Assembly (NCBI GenBank): GCA_001695595.3
Contig: MBPM02000057.1
Location: 62,001 to 126,000 of the forward strand
Direction of reading: 5' to 3'
DNA: 64,000 bases
From: Plasmopara viticola
Lineage: Eukaryota; Oomycota; Peronosporomycetes; Peronosporales; Peronosporaceae
Every line of letters starts with the position of its first letter. Position 1 is the stretch's first letter. Below the pieces are notes generated by a model. The model saw only the letters and a program-made list of their open reading frames with translations. It was not told the DNA's origin and did not search any database. A program made the translations under genes and the position numbers. Positions 11,097-22,060 of this stretch are shown piece after piece.

Positions 11097-13719
11097 ATGA
11101 GCACAGTCGTGGAGAGCGATCTACGCCACGAAATTGACGAGAATATTGCAGTGTCTTCAACGATCATGCAAAAGAACTCGAGTGCATGCCGCTATGAATA
11201 TGCCAACCTAAAGACAAAACTTCGCATTCGAACGCTGCCGAGGGAATGCAATCCGACGCCATCTCTTCTGGGAAGCGTCTCGAGCCCTTTAGATTTGCTG
11301 TCACCAATATCACCAATATCAGTGTTCAGTAAACATGATAAGCAAGAAACGCGAATAGAGAGCATGCAAGTTGATAATCCGTTCGATGACATCACGGAAG
11401 AAAAACTAGTAAGCTGAAAAGAACGATAAATATATGGATTGGGAATTGTTTTACATATTCTTTTTACTAATTTGCAGAAACAATTGGCCCAAATGCCTGA
11501 TCTAAAACGTGTACTTTCGCTGGAAATCAAAATTGACTCAACGAAACAATCGGTCGAAGTGATTGGTGAGCTTTTACCATCACTTCAACAGTTGCGATTC
11601 ATGCAGAGCAGCCTCAGTAGCTTTCGGGATCTTGGTACGTCACTTCGCTCACTACGTGTTTTGTGGGCTATGGATTGCCAAATATCCGATCTCGACGGCA
11701 TTGGAGCATTGGTGAATTTAGAGGAGCTGTACTTGCAGCACAACAATGTTAGCGATATCAGTCCCTTGACGATGCATGATGAAGTTCGTGTCATTGGTAC
11801 GATACGTTTTAACATTTGTTGATTCTGGAAGCTTTAACAGTGTAATTTACTGTTTAGATTTTGAGGGGAACAAAATTACGGATATTGGTCAAATTGAACA
11901 ATTAGGTACCATTAATTCAACACTCCCTGGACTGAAAGTTTACTAACGACTTTGCTCCAGCTTTCTGCCCACAGCTTAAATCTCTGAGATTAGCAGGAAA
12001 TACGATCGAGACCGTCAAGCAGTACCGTCAAATTGTTGCCAATTTCTTACCACAACTCGTCACATTCGATGACAAGGACATTTCTGAAAGCGAAAAACTT
12101 CGACTGTCTGATTTGGAAATCGACGCAATCATGCAAAGTCAAACAGATAAATTGGTCAATGAAGGTGTAAAGAGCGTGGAATTGAGGTTGCCAAACGAGT
12201 TTTCAAGTCCTCGTCAACTCTCCTGTTCCTCGAGTTCGACAAGTCTCAACGGTCTGTCACTCGGTTCTCCTCGTGGTGATGATTCGGGAAGCCGACTAAC
12301 CCATGGAACTGATATTGTGTTTGCTGGCAATGTTTCGAGTGCATTACGACGGCACCGACACGAAGCTAAAACAGGATCACCCCACGGTATGAACCAGACC
12401 GCACGAAGTAGCTTCGAAGGCGCAATGAGCAGTGCCAACTCGCATCTTTTTTCGAGTCCTAGAACTTATGATCGTCTTAAGACTCAGGCAGGAAGAATCT
12501 CAATCACTGACACTCTTGATCGCGCGAAAGAGCTTGATTCTCAAAAGCACAAGTCACGCGACGCACTCGTCGAAGAGCTCAAAACTTGGCAGCTCGACAG
12601 TGTAGGAATATCCCTAGCCGGTAGTTCTTGTGCTTATGATGAAGCGTTGCAATTTGAAAACGTTGCATCAATTCGCAGCAGAAGTCGTCGAAAAGGAAGT
12701 GTTGAAGAAATCGCTGGTGATGACATTGTAAGTAAAGCTCGAGTGGAACGAAGACTCAACACGTCAGTTGGCGGTTTGCGCCATGGTGCTAATGTTCGAG
12801 AAGCTTTCGTCGATCTTGTACGTAGCACAAGTCATTGTTCAAGGCCGAATTTACTTAATGAAACTCTAAAGCAACAGCCGACTTCACGTCTCGACGTTCA
12901 TATCCTAGATGTCAAAGATGATAGTAAGCGACAATGCTCGTCATTAGAAACACCAAGGAAGGCGAACACGACCACATCTAGCTGCACGAAGGCTTTGGGA
13001 TATCATCATGATTGGAACCTCGACGTGCTTGCCCCTTCCGTGAATCTTTCCAGTGCAAAACGCCATTTACCTACATCTTTGAACAAACAGCAACTTGAGC
13101 GTTCCTTGGCCTCTGGAGATGATGCTGCTTTTAGCGATAGCGACACTGACGATGAGTAAGTGTCCCGTGAGTATGCTGCATGGGAGTCTTACTTGTCACG
13201 ATCCACTTACTAAACTGTACTTGCTTGGAACATGGATTTAGATCACGTCGATGCCCAGCCAACGTGACAGCTAAGTCAATGTCAGCCCCCAAAAGAGTTT
13301 TCTTTAATGTGGTTGAAAGCCTGGATGCGATTGAAAAGTGGCGGGATGAAATGGATCTTTACGTGGACGAAGATGGCGGTATCTCAAAGGCAGGTTTTAG
13401 ACGAAGCTCTCTTTCGCCACGCAAGATTGTTGAATCCTCTCAGAAAAGCAGAAGTGCCAGCAATCAGCAAATCTCGCCACTACGTCGAGAAGATTTAGAG
13501 TTGCCGCTTGGTCCTGGGAACCATGAGACTGATCACCACCTTGTTCGGCTCGTGAGGGAGAGACATGGTCAGTTTAAAACCCGAGATGGTTTTCGATCAT
13601 ACTTTCGTGGAATCGAGAAAGAGCGGCTGGAGACTATTTTACTTCAGGCTTTAGGTGATATAGATAAGGTGCGACGCCGAATGCAGTTGATGGTAGGTTT
13701 TTTTCGCCACGAGTTGTAG
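11097..13719 (+). CDS. LRRC56: LRRC56 homologue (ciliary outer-dynein-arm transport LRR protein)
   Basis: Five exons: 11097-11408, 11478-11796, 11858-11905, 11961-13155 and 13242-13719, for 783 residues. LRRC56 is needed with intraflagellar transport to deliver outer dynein arms, so the predicted site of action is the zoospore flagellum. The N-terminal landmark is NPFDDITEEKL. The LRR block (about residues 106-260) has family-specific phrasing: LPSLQQLRF, FRDLGTSLRSLRVLW, ISDLDGIGALVNLEELYLQH, NNVSDISPL, DFEGNKITDIGQIEQL and CPQLKSLRLAGNTI. It matches the order seen in vertebrate LRRC56, including the conserved short exon encoding the DFEGN repeat. The long C-terminal half is Ser/Arg-rich and probably disordered, with a helical tail (RLETILLQALGDIDKVRRRM). 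The final exon might continue past a GTAGGT donor near 13695. Confidence 0.88.
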
Positions 13720-13843
13720 TGCTGAAATCTCAAAGCAACGAAAATAGTGAAGATCAAGTGCCACTTGTCGAAGTTTTGTCATAGTCGAATATTTAATACT
13801 ATTGACTGGCAATTTATCATCATAACACTTGTTGACGCCTATT

Positions 13844-15420
13844 TTATGAACGGTAATCGGCGTTAATGGCCACGTACTCGTGCGTAAGGTCGATTCCCAG
13901 CACCTGTGCATCTTCAGAGCCAACCCCCAAGTCAATCTCGATCTGCCATACAAGACAACAATAAGTTACTTTAACCGTATCAGAGCACCATAATAACTTG
14001 CGCTTACCTCGACAAACTTTCCATGTGGCGGGTAGTTGTGCGAGCTCGCATCTAGTCCACCACGCGTGGGCTCAATCAGCATCGCGTCGCGCATGTGTGC
14101 CACAAGTTTGGCTTCAATGTCGTCGTTGAGTACCATTTCCCCGCTCTCAAAGATTAAAACGCCACCCATTCGAATCTTCATACGTCGCTGAATGTTCACG
14201 TCCTTGTGGTGTGACCCCATGTACTTGCCAACAGCCATAACGAGACGACCCACATTTGGGTCGTTGCCGGCCACCGCACACTTGAGCAGAGGTGAGTTGA
14301 CTACCGATTTGCCGACTCCTTTAGCCATTTTCTTAGACAACGCGCCACTCACACGCACTCGTATCACATGATGCGCTCCTTCACCGTTGCGTACAACATC
14401 CTCACTTAATCCAAGACACACGTCGTGCAACGCCTGTTTAAACTTGCTTAACTGCTTGATGTCGAACGGAATTTGATCGGACGAAACGAGCGTCACTGTG
14501 TCGGACGTGCTCTGATCTGTATCAACACTAAGCGAGTTGAACGTGTCACCAACCACCTCCGTGAGTAGCTGACGCAACACGTCACGGGGTATCGACAAAT
14601 CTGCACGAGGTTTGTTAGTGATCATGCAAAAACGATAAAAAAAAATTGATTTTGTACACACCCGTGAGAATGTACGATAACATGGTGGCCATATTGGGTT
14701 CAATCATTCCAGCACCTTTGGCAATTCCAACGATACGACCACCACATACGTCCATTGAGCGGATCTTTGGATACAGGTCTGTCAAAAGTGGTCAGAAATA
14801 CATTTGACGTATAAAACGAGTTGTAACCCACCGGTCGTCATGATCCCCTCGGCAGCTGGTAGTACCGAATCTGATTGCAAATTTTTCACAAGTTTTGAAA
14901 GGTTCTGGACAATGGCATCCACGGGAATCCGCCAGCCAATGACGCCCGTGGAACAAGGCAGCACTTGGGATCCTCCCTCAAGTCTTAAGTGCTTGGCAAG
15001 ATTCTCACAAACTTCCTCTGCGTCAGCCACTCCACCACCGCTCGCGCAAACGTTCGAAATTTTGTTATTGACAAGGATCGCGCCGAGCTTGGGCTCGTGC
15101 AGACGCTTTCGGCCCACAAGAACTGGAGCCCCAGGGAAAGCATTTTGTGTAAATACGGCAGCAAAAAGTGGCGTAGGTTTTACGGGTTTGATAAGGGTCA
15201 TGGTCATCTTGGCTGGGAGATGGGGCGCCTCTTGTGGCACGAACGCGAATTGGGTGGTGGCCACTGAAAAGCCCCACGGCAGGCGGCTCTGGTGAGCTTC
15301 GAGATAGTCCATATACTCATGGCGCGATTCAAACACAAACGGATGACCATGGGTTGACAGGAAACGCGCTTGGCGTAGCGAACGCGAGCGGGTGACTGAC
15401 GAGAGGCGCCAGATTCCCAT
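13844..15420 (-). CDS. argJ: Glutamate N-acetyltransferase / ornithine acetyltransferase (ArgJ family)
   Basis: Minus-strand exons 15420-14832, 14778-14662, 14600-14008 and 13942-13844 give 465 residues. ArgJ moves the acetyl group from N-acetylornithine to glutamate in the cyclic arginine pathway. The self-cleavage region [14 protein letters not shown] spans exon 2; family members cut before the Thr, which then becomes the N-terminal nucleophile of the beta subunit. Other landmarks are [13 protein letters not shown] (oxyanion region), [27 protein letters not shown] and the end [15 protein letters not shown]. The N-terminal [18 protein letters not shown] stretch is basic and hydroxylated, consistent with a mitochondrial presequence (inference). 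The gene converges with LRRC56, with 124 bp between stop codons. Confidence 0.93.
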
Positions 15421-15777
15421 GACAACTTTTTTCCTCGGAAAAAAATATCCAAGGTTTAGATGATTAAGATTCTTGTGGTACACCTTATATAAGGATTATA
15501 ATATAAGCGAGTTCTTAAATGCGATTAAAAATCAAATAAGACAAGATATATAGCATCGCAGTGACGCTTGGGAAAGAGCCAGATGCAGAATTGTTTTATA
15601 CGTTTTTTTTCTCAGCAGGTAAACTTTGTTGCCGCTGTGCCTGGGGTTCACGCCATATGATTTGCCTGAGGACGAAGAAAGGCTTTGTAAGGATTAAGTA
15701 CATGGATCTGCTCGCAGTTCGCGACAACTTCAGGGGTGTGTAAGTAAAGTGGGTTCTTTAGTACTAGTTTGCTTAGC

Positions 15778-15841
15778 CGAAGACGTGTCGCGGACTGCCA
15801 GTGGGGTTTTGGCCCCGCTGGCAGTCGGCGACAAGTCTTCG
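15778..15841. other. Long near-perfect hairpin (29-bp arms, 6-base loop)
   Basis: The left arm is 15778-15806, the loop 15807-15812 (TTTTGG) and the right arm 15813-15841. Comparing the left arm with the reverse complement of the right gives three differences in 29 positions, one of which is a possible G-U pair. A T-run (TTTTTATT) follows immediately. The hairpin lies 253 bp before the pectate lyase start codon, in non-coding sequence. It could be a small-RNA precursor, a folded-back remnant of a small transposon, a terminator-like structure or a 5' leader element. Confidence 0.8.
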
Positions 15842-16094
15842 TTTTTATTCAGGCAATATTAGCAAAATCACGGTACTACATCGGTATTCAATAAGGGCGC
15901 AGAAACAGTCGTGCCCATCACATGATCACGTGGGACCACAACTCGTGACTCGACATACCAAACCTTCTTTGCGTCGCCGGTGGTCGGTCAATTTGCTGGC
16001 CATTTTTTTCAGTCTTGTCGGTTAACAGGGAGAAGCGCGACAACTAGAGACCTGCCTTCTCTGGAACAACCGCATTAGATAACTTTGCATCAGC

Positions 16095-17053
16095 ATGACG
16101 CAGCTATTTACGCTGCTGATGACGAGCTGCGCCTTCGCTGCACAAGGTAAAAATCGCAGCGTTGTAGATAAGGGTTCAGTTACCAACGGAAATTATGTTG
16201 CGGTGTTTTGCATCATGGTGCAGCTGTGAGAGCGTTGGAAGCCAGTGAAGCAATGACGTTCGACCGCGTGCCACTGATGAAAGAAAATCGCAAGCTAATC
16301 GAAGGTCAAGTAAATATGGCGAGGTATATTCCTGGAGAGGTCATGGCGGCACAGGACGAGGAGCGTTCGGCTGCTGTGTGGCCTATCTCAAAGGGAGTGG
16401 TGGCACTGACTGGTCCAAAGACGGTGGGTCCTGAAGCGCCATTTGACTGTGGTATGAAAACTTATAAGCGCAGCAACGTGGCGTTTCAATCGGGTGTCAA
16501 AATGACAAAGGGAAACGCCGTGTTTGTTATTCAGGCCGGTGGGACCCTGAGTAACGTCATTATCGCAGGGGGGGGAGGAGTATACTGTGAGTCGCACAAT
16601 TGCGCGTTGGTCAACGTGTGGTTTAAGGACTCAGTACAGGGAGCGCTGCACATTAACGCAGGAACAGGGATTACTACAATTACAGGTGGAGGCGCCCGAA
16701 ATGTGGCCCGTCGAGTTATTTTTTGCCAGGCCTCGGGTACTGTAGTTATTAGTGGCGGCTTTTACATGGTCAATTCTGGTCGATTGTATGAGTCGTGCGG
16801 CACTTGTGGCCCGGTCAAACGTGCCGTTATTGTGGACGGGGTCGTGAGTATCAATCCGACGTCAGAGCTCATTCGCTTGAATGCAAACTACAATGATCGA
16901 GGCATGATCTCCAAGGCGAGCATAACGACACGTATTGCTAACTTTCCCGTGTGCACGGCCTTTAACGGTGGCGCCACACCAACTATGCTGAAAGATGGAG
17001 CGTCCGTCTGCAAACATTCGGAAGCTGGAGTGACGATTAAAAAATTGGCTTAA
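16095..17053 (+). CDS. Secreted pectate lyase, polysaccharide lyase family 3
   Basis: Two exons, 16095-16146 and 16224-17053, give 293 residues; the 77-bp intron is GT-AG and the frames join as GCT. Exon 1 encodes a signal peptide (MTQLFTLLMTSCAFAAQ) that would be missed if only the long frame were used. The mature part is a right-handed beta-helix enzyme that cleaves polygalacturonate by beta-elimination, a plant cell-wall-degrading function in oomycetes. PL3 features include the SNVIIAGGGGVYCESHNCAL strand and VWFKDSVQGALHI. An RVIFCQASGTVVISGG segment, a Cys pair in CGTCGP and a C-terminal NYNDRGMISKASI also fit. The gene converges on the CH-domain gene, with 167 bp between stops. Confidence 0.9.
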
Positions 17054-17220
17054 GGACGAAAACATTCGAGGACCGATGAGGTGGCTGACCAGCAACCATT
17101 CCAATTCGATCTCTAGAGAGATTGTAGTGCTTTCCAGCCAGTAGTGCCTGGTAGTATCGAACATGAGAGAAGAAGCTAATGTCTGTAATTATATATGCAG
17201 TTGACAAGAAAAGTGCGTTT

Positions 17221-19864
17221 CTACATTTTGATGTCAAGAGAAATCGAAAAGAGCGACGACTTGTAGGTATCAACGTCGCACTTTGAGCGCAATATCGTCA
17301 CAAAGTGCTGAACTTGCTCCGCCCGCAAAGGACCCATGGCGCGTGCTTTTAGCAGCATTTCGACGATTGTTTGTTGACGAAGGTCCTCGACATTCTTCGT
17401 GATAACTTGCTGCAGAGCATCGACCAGTGCGACGTGCTGAAAGACATCAATCTCACTACCGATTGAAGCCGCAAGAGCAACCATGACGATGCTGGCACTA
17501 TGCTCGCACGTGCTGGCCGTAATAAATCCGGTGGCAACGTAATCTTTCATTTGGTCGTAAAGTAGTTGCACGTTAAGTTGCTTGCCTGTGTGTGATAATT
17601 CTTCAAGGCATTTATAGATAACATGAAGAACGCCCGGGTCGGCCTCGTTGCTACTTCTGTGGTCGTAATACAGCTGCTTTGCAATCGCCACTGAATCCCA
17701 ATTTGGGACTAATGGTAAAAGTCGATACGTCGCTCCAGAAGTACCTTGAAGTGGCAACTGGTGCTCGGTTCCACTCGCGTCTGCAGACTTGGTCAAACTT
17801 TCAGCATCCGCAGTCACTAGCATCGTATGGCGTACAGCCACAGGAAGACTCAGCAACACATCGACATACAGTGGAACGAGCTCCTGGTATTGCTCAAGAT
17901 TTCGAGCCAGAGCAGATAGACCAACACGCCTCAAATTGAGACTTGCGTTCGAATGAAATTCTCGCTCGATGATAGTTAAACATAATTCAATTTGCTCTGT
18001 AAAATCTTGCGCAGTTTCCTCTAACATTGCGCCGTCTTTATTTGCGCCATCTTCAATCAGCATTTGCTGAGCGGGTGCAACACGAAGTAGAGCTGCTGCA
18101 ACAATGACAAGTTGTGCTTTAACTTCCCACCACGCATGTCGAGACGAGAATTGATTAATACGGGGCAGTAAGTCGACGACTAAGTTTATATCAAAACTTA
18201 ATAATGGAACTAACATTGACAAACACGCAGCACGCAGCGTTTCACACGATGTTTCCAATCCAATGCTGCAGTAGTAGTGGTATAGGTCCACAAGAGCTTC
18301 ATCAAGTTCGGTTTCTATGCCAATTAAGATCGTGAGCATGTGGATAAAGAGTGGAATGTCATCTGCCATTGCTTCGCGCAAGTGTTTAATTGCTTGGATA
18401 TGTGCCAGCACTGTATCGGGTAAGAATGCGTAGAGTGTACGAAGCAACGAAGCTCGTTTATTACCATTGCGACGTAAAATTGGCGTGAGCTTTGGAAGCA
18501 GATATTCGGACATAAGAAGTGAAGCAGCCGTTCCATCTCGACAAGCACATTGCTGCCCAAATATTACAAAGAGATGAACTGTTATTTGAAAGAACTCATG
18601 CGCTTCATCGTATTCTGCAAGAAAGGGATACATCAGTCCGACAAATTTCCAAAAATCTCTTGGGAACTCTAAAAAAGCCAGGCCTAGTGATTCAGCTTCC
18701 TCTTCGATATCTCGAAGCACCTCTATACATTGTAGCTCTCCAAAATATTGTCCTTCGGACGAGGTTTCCAAAAAACACTCAAACTTGTCCTTGCCTCCAC
18801 GAAGATTAAGAGTGAGTCCCATACTGAGAATCTTGTTCTCTACCCTTTCATTTAGCAAATCAAAGGGCCGACGTCTCTGAACAAATTCTGACTTTGTGGC
18901 ACCATAATTTGCGTTCAATGTTGTGACACCACCACCAGCGTCACCAATGGAACTTTGTGAGTCAGAAAGAGCTAACAAATCAATTTCCTTTGCTTCTCGA
19001 GTAGCGCGTAGCTTTTCAAGCCTTTCCTGGTTGACAGTTTTAATTTGGACCTCACGCACGATCTGCTCCGTCATCAATCCAGGAGAATTGCCGTCGTGAC
19101 AAACAGTTTTTCTGGCTCCGCGCAGCACTGTGGCTTTGCTGGCACTACCAAGCGCTGAATAACGATCCGGTGTGCCTGCCATTAAGCGTTCAAGCTGATG
19201 CGTTTCATCGAGCTGCGAGTGGATATCACAAACCTTACGATTAAGTTGCACCTGATCTAGTGTCTCGGTAAATTCAGACTCTCGCATCTTGTCTCGAATA
19301 AATGCTGAGTTGGTTGGCTTAGCGTACGGCGGAATCTCTTCCGACGTGTTCAAACTTCTAGCGATGTTCGAGGGGGCCGCGATATTTTTTGTATCTAATT
19401 GCGGAGGTTGATTAACAACCGTGGACTGAATGGTGCGTTTGGTTAAACACTGATAGAGTTTCGTAAGAAACGCAACTGCAAAACCATTTTGGCAGTGGAT
19501 GATGGCATCAATGTCGTTTTTAGTATTCAGAGGCTCTAGATCGACAAAGCGACCAAAAATTTTAGTCAGTTGATCCCAATTGTCCTTTCTAACTTTCATT
19601 CCAATGCCGTTGTCGTACGAGTGCATGCTTATGTCCTTGTCGTAGTAACGCGATAAGATCTCAGCCACCAGGAATCCATTGGCAAAATCTCTGTTACAGA
19701 CGTCGGATACAATTGGTTGAAGCAACAACTATATCGATACGAAGTAACGCGCACCTCTTGACGTTCTTGATGGAGTAGGCCAGGTCGAGACTTTGGATCC
19801 AGCGCAATAGCTCACGATTTAGCTTGTTATTCCTCGTGTCCTTTGTCATTTTGTTTTGTGCCAT
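17221..19864 (-). CDS. SPATA4/SPEF1-like calponin-homology protein with long helical tail
   Basis: Minus-strand exons 19864-19755 and 19690-17221 (64-bp intron) give 859 residues, starting at MAQNKMTKDTRNNKLNRE. Residues about 12-115 form a CH-like domain of the type found in SPATA4 and SPEF1/CLAMP: LLRWIQSLDLAYSIKNVKRD, FANGFLVAEILSRYYD, the KVRKDNWDQL motif and the HCQNGFAVAFLTKLY end. These domains bind axonemal microtubules, so a flagellar role is likely (inference). The rest lacks a named domain. After a charged linker (about 190-300), residues 340-840 are almost entirely alpha-helical and Leu-rich, resembling HEAT/ARM solenoids. Human SPATA4 is only about 300 residues, so the large tail is a distinguishing feature. 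Confidence 0.82.
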
Positions 19865-20090
19865 TTCAAGCTTATAGATGTAGCCATCGGTTAAAAATAG
19901 GCTTGTAACCAGCGCTCTTCCTACCACTTTATGTGTTTCCTCCTCTGCCCAAAATTTAAGCAAGAGGAAGCATGAACATCTAAATTTGATCTTAAGCTCA
20001 AATGAAGTGGCGCTTGTTGAGCACACACGATGAAACGGGGCTACCTCGTGTTCTATTTTTTAGTCAATTGGAATTTGGAGCGGCATTTGA

Positions 20091-20422
20091 ATGTAATGTA
20101 ATGTAATGTATTACGTTATCGCGTTGCCAAGTTATGCACGTGCTAGGCTCAGTCTGGCTAGTCCACGTCATAGAGTGGTGTCCGCATACGTCGGGTCTCG
20201 TTCGGCGGGCAGTGCAGCCAGCACCGAGGTCGTGAGGGTCTTCCATTATTTTGCTTAGCTCTGACTTGGTAAGAGCCCAGGTGGCGCCCGGTGCTGGAGA
20301 CCGTCGCGTCGAGGGTGAGACTCGTTAGAGACCTGCAGATGCCCGAGAGCACCTGCCCGAAGCGCGCGAGCATTTAGCCCCCGCGCTTGGAAGGAGGGCG
20401 TCACCCCAACCTTTTCCAAGCT
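20091..20422 (-). mobile_element. Short internally deleted non-LTR element, copy 1
   Basis: On the minus strand the element starts AGCTTGGAAAAGGTTGGGG and ends in the tandem ACATT-type tail. Its 5' and 3' ends match the 1.15-kb elements at 31578 and 34287, but the middle is reduced to a few joined pieces. The joints are the same as in the copy at 57164-57492, so both come from one already deleted master. I could not find a convincing target-site duplication here. Confidence 0.8.
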
Positions 20423-20429
20423 ACAGTAG

Positions 20430-22060
20430 TAAGTGTTGCTGGTAATTTAATCAATCCGCCAGCTCCATTACCACTTCGTCAAAGCACTTCTCATCTTCCT
20501 CTCCCAGGTATTGATCAAGTATGTCAGCGCGATTTTATTCAAGGCAAAAATCGTCTTCCTCAACGATTCGATCGAGCTTGCTTCGAACGGCCTCAATGGA
20601 GAAGAGGATGAGGACGACAAATTGATTCAAGCTGTTGTACCACTACATTCTCAGAAGCCGATGTGGTGTCTTTCCACCGATTCGCCTAGTGTGATGGCAT
20701 GCCTGCGTCAACTGGCGCCTCAATCAAACTAGTTCGCGTTAATGCGGCGGGTGTGCGCCGCATTGGGGACACAAACTGTGCATGGACTGGCTAAAGTTTC
20801 CAGTCATGAAGAAACAGTAGCACAGAACGTCTTCATCGTGAAGAAGATCAACGCGGTGCACCTACTATCCTCTGAGGACAAGTACGAGGACGTAACGATG
20901 GATGACGAAGTGCATGAATCAATCATCGACATTGACCATTGAGAGAAGGCCGCAGTGCTACATGTGAGCGCACACCAATGTATAGGGCGCGCAAGTTGAA
21001 GCCGTCGTTGATTTGGGCGCAAACGGACGACAGAGATTTACAGCATCTCGTCAAAGTCCTCATATAAGTACACGGCAACCCAGCTGGTGCGAGCGGAATC
21101 ACAAGACCAACAACCGAGTGCGGACGAATCAACGTGTCCGTCTTGATGCCGGCAAATGTGAGCGGCAGGTCGCCATAGCTTTCCACTCGACGTATCTGCA
21201 GAGATCGCTGGCGAAGAAGCGCACCGACCTTTACACACAAATGTTTGCGATGACTAAGAAGGATGAGGAGAAACGACGATTCCTGGGAAAAATGGACGAA
21301 GAGGATGATAAGGACGAAGAGCCCTCTTTCAAGACAAGACCTTTGCGAGCAGATTTACGGCCGGAAAATTTGCGCGAAAAGAAGGACGTGGGCCCGCAAA
21401 CCAGCTGGTTGAGGACCTGCCTGCCCGCATTGTTCGTAGCTCCGTCCAGCGTCATGCACATCAACCTGAACTTGCTGATTTGTCGCAGCGAACGCGCGCG
21501 TGTACTCATAGATGAGCAAAACGCGCCGATGACCTCCGGCGAAGGAAACTCGTATATCGGGCGAATGTGTTTTAATCATGCTTTCAGATATTCATTCTCA
21601 AACATTGTGAAAGACGTGGCAGCGCGGTGCATCGCCGTTGCAAGAAGCTCATACCCTTCTCAATTCATTTGCAGACCTGGAGTCGCACCTGCGAGGTATC
21701 GAAGAAGAGTACGTACTACAAAAAACCCGCAGCAGTGGCTAGACGATTGGCGGGCGGCAGCCGGAACGTCGTCGTCGCCCGTGTGTTCGTCAGGTAGATT
21801 TCCTAGCCTTTCCGGAATCCAGGACACTGATCATTGTTGGCGTGGCGTTGCAGAGCTTACAAACTCCAAGCGAATCGTTTATCGCAATATTTGCATTGCG
21901 CTTGCGCAGACTTCTGCATCCCGGTTGGTGCCAGTTTGTTAAACTTCTTGAAGGGAAGACTGTGGGCGTTCGGCACCAGTCATGTCAGCAATGCTTGAAG
22001 AACGATGGAAGGATTCGACGGTCGTGAACTGACGCGTGGGGTGATCCGTGACCGTGGCTC
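20430..22060 (+). pseudogene. Broken coding-like region, family not recognised
   Basis: Base composition is closer to the genes than to the flanking AT-rich DNA, and plausible protein segments appear in shifting frames. Examples are an acidic helical stretch with LFKAKIVFLNDSIELASNG (about 20540), VFIVKKINAVHLLSSEDKY (about 20830), MFAMTKKDEEKRRFLGKMDE (about 21241) and ADLESHLRGIEEEYVLQKTR (about 21675). Stops and frame changes occur between them at places without obvious splice sites. The retroelement at 20091-20422 adjoins the left end. I read it as a decaying gene or several exons of one, but no family could be named. Confidence 0.4.
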
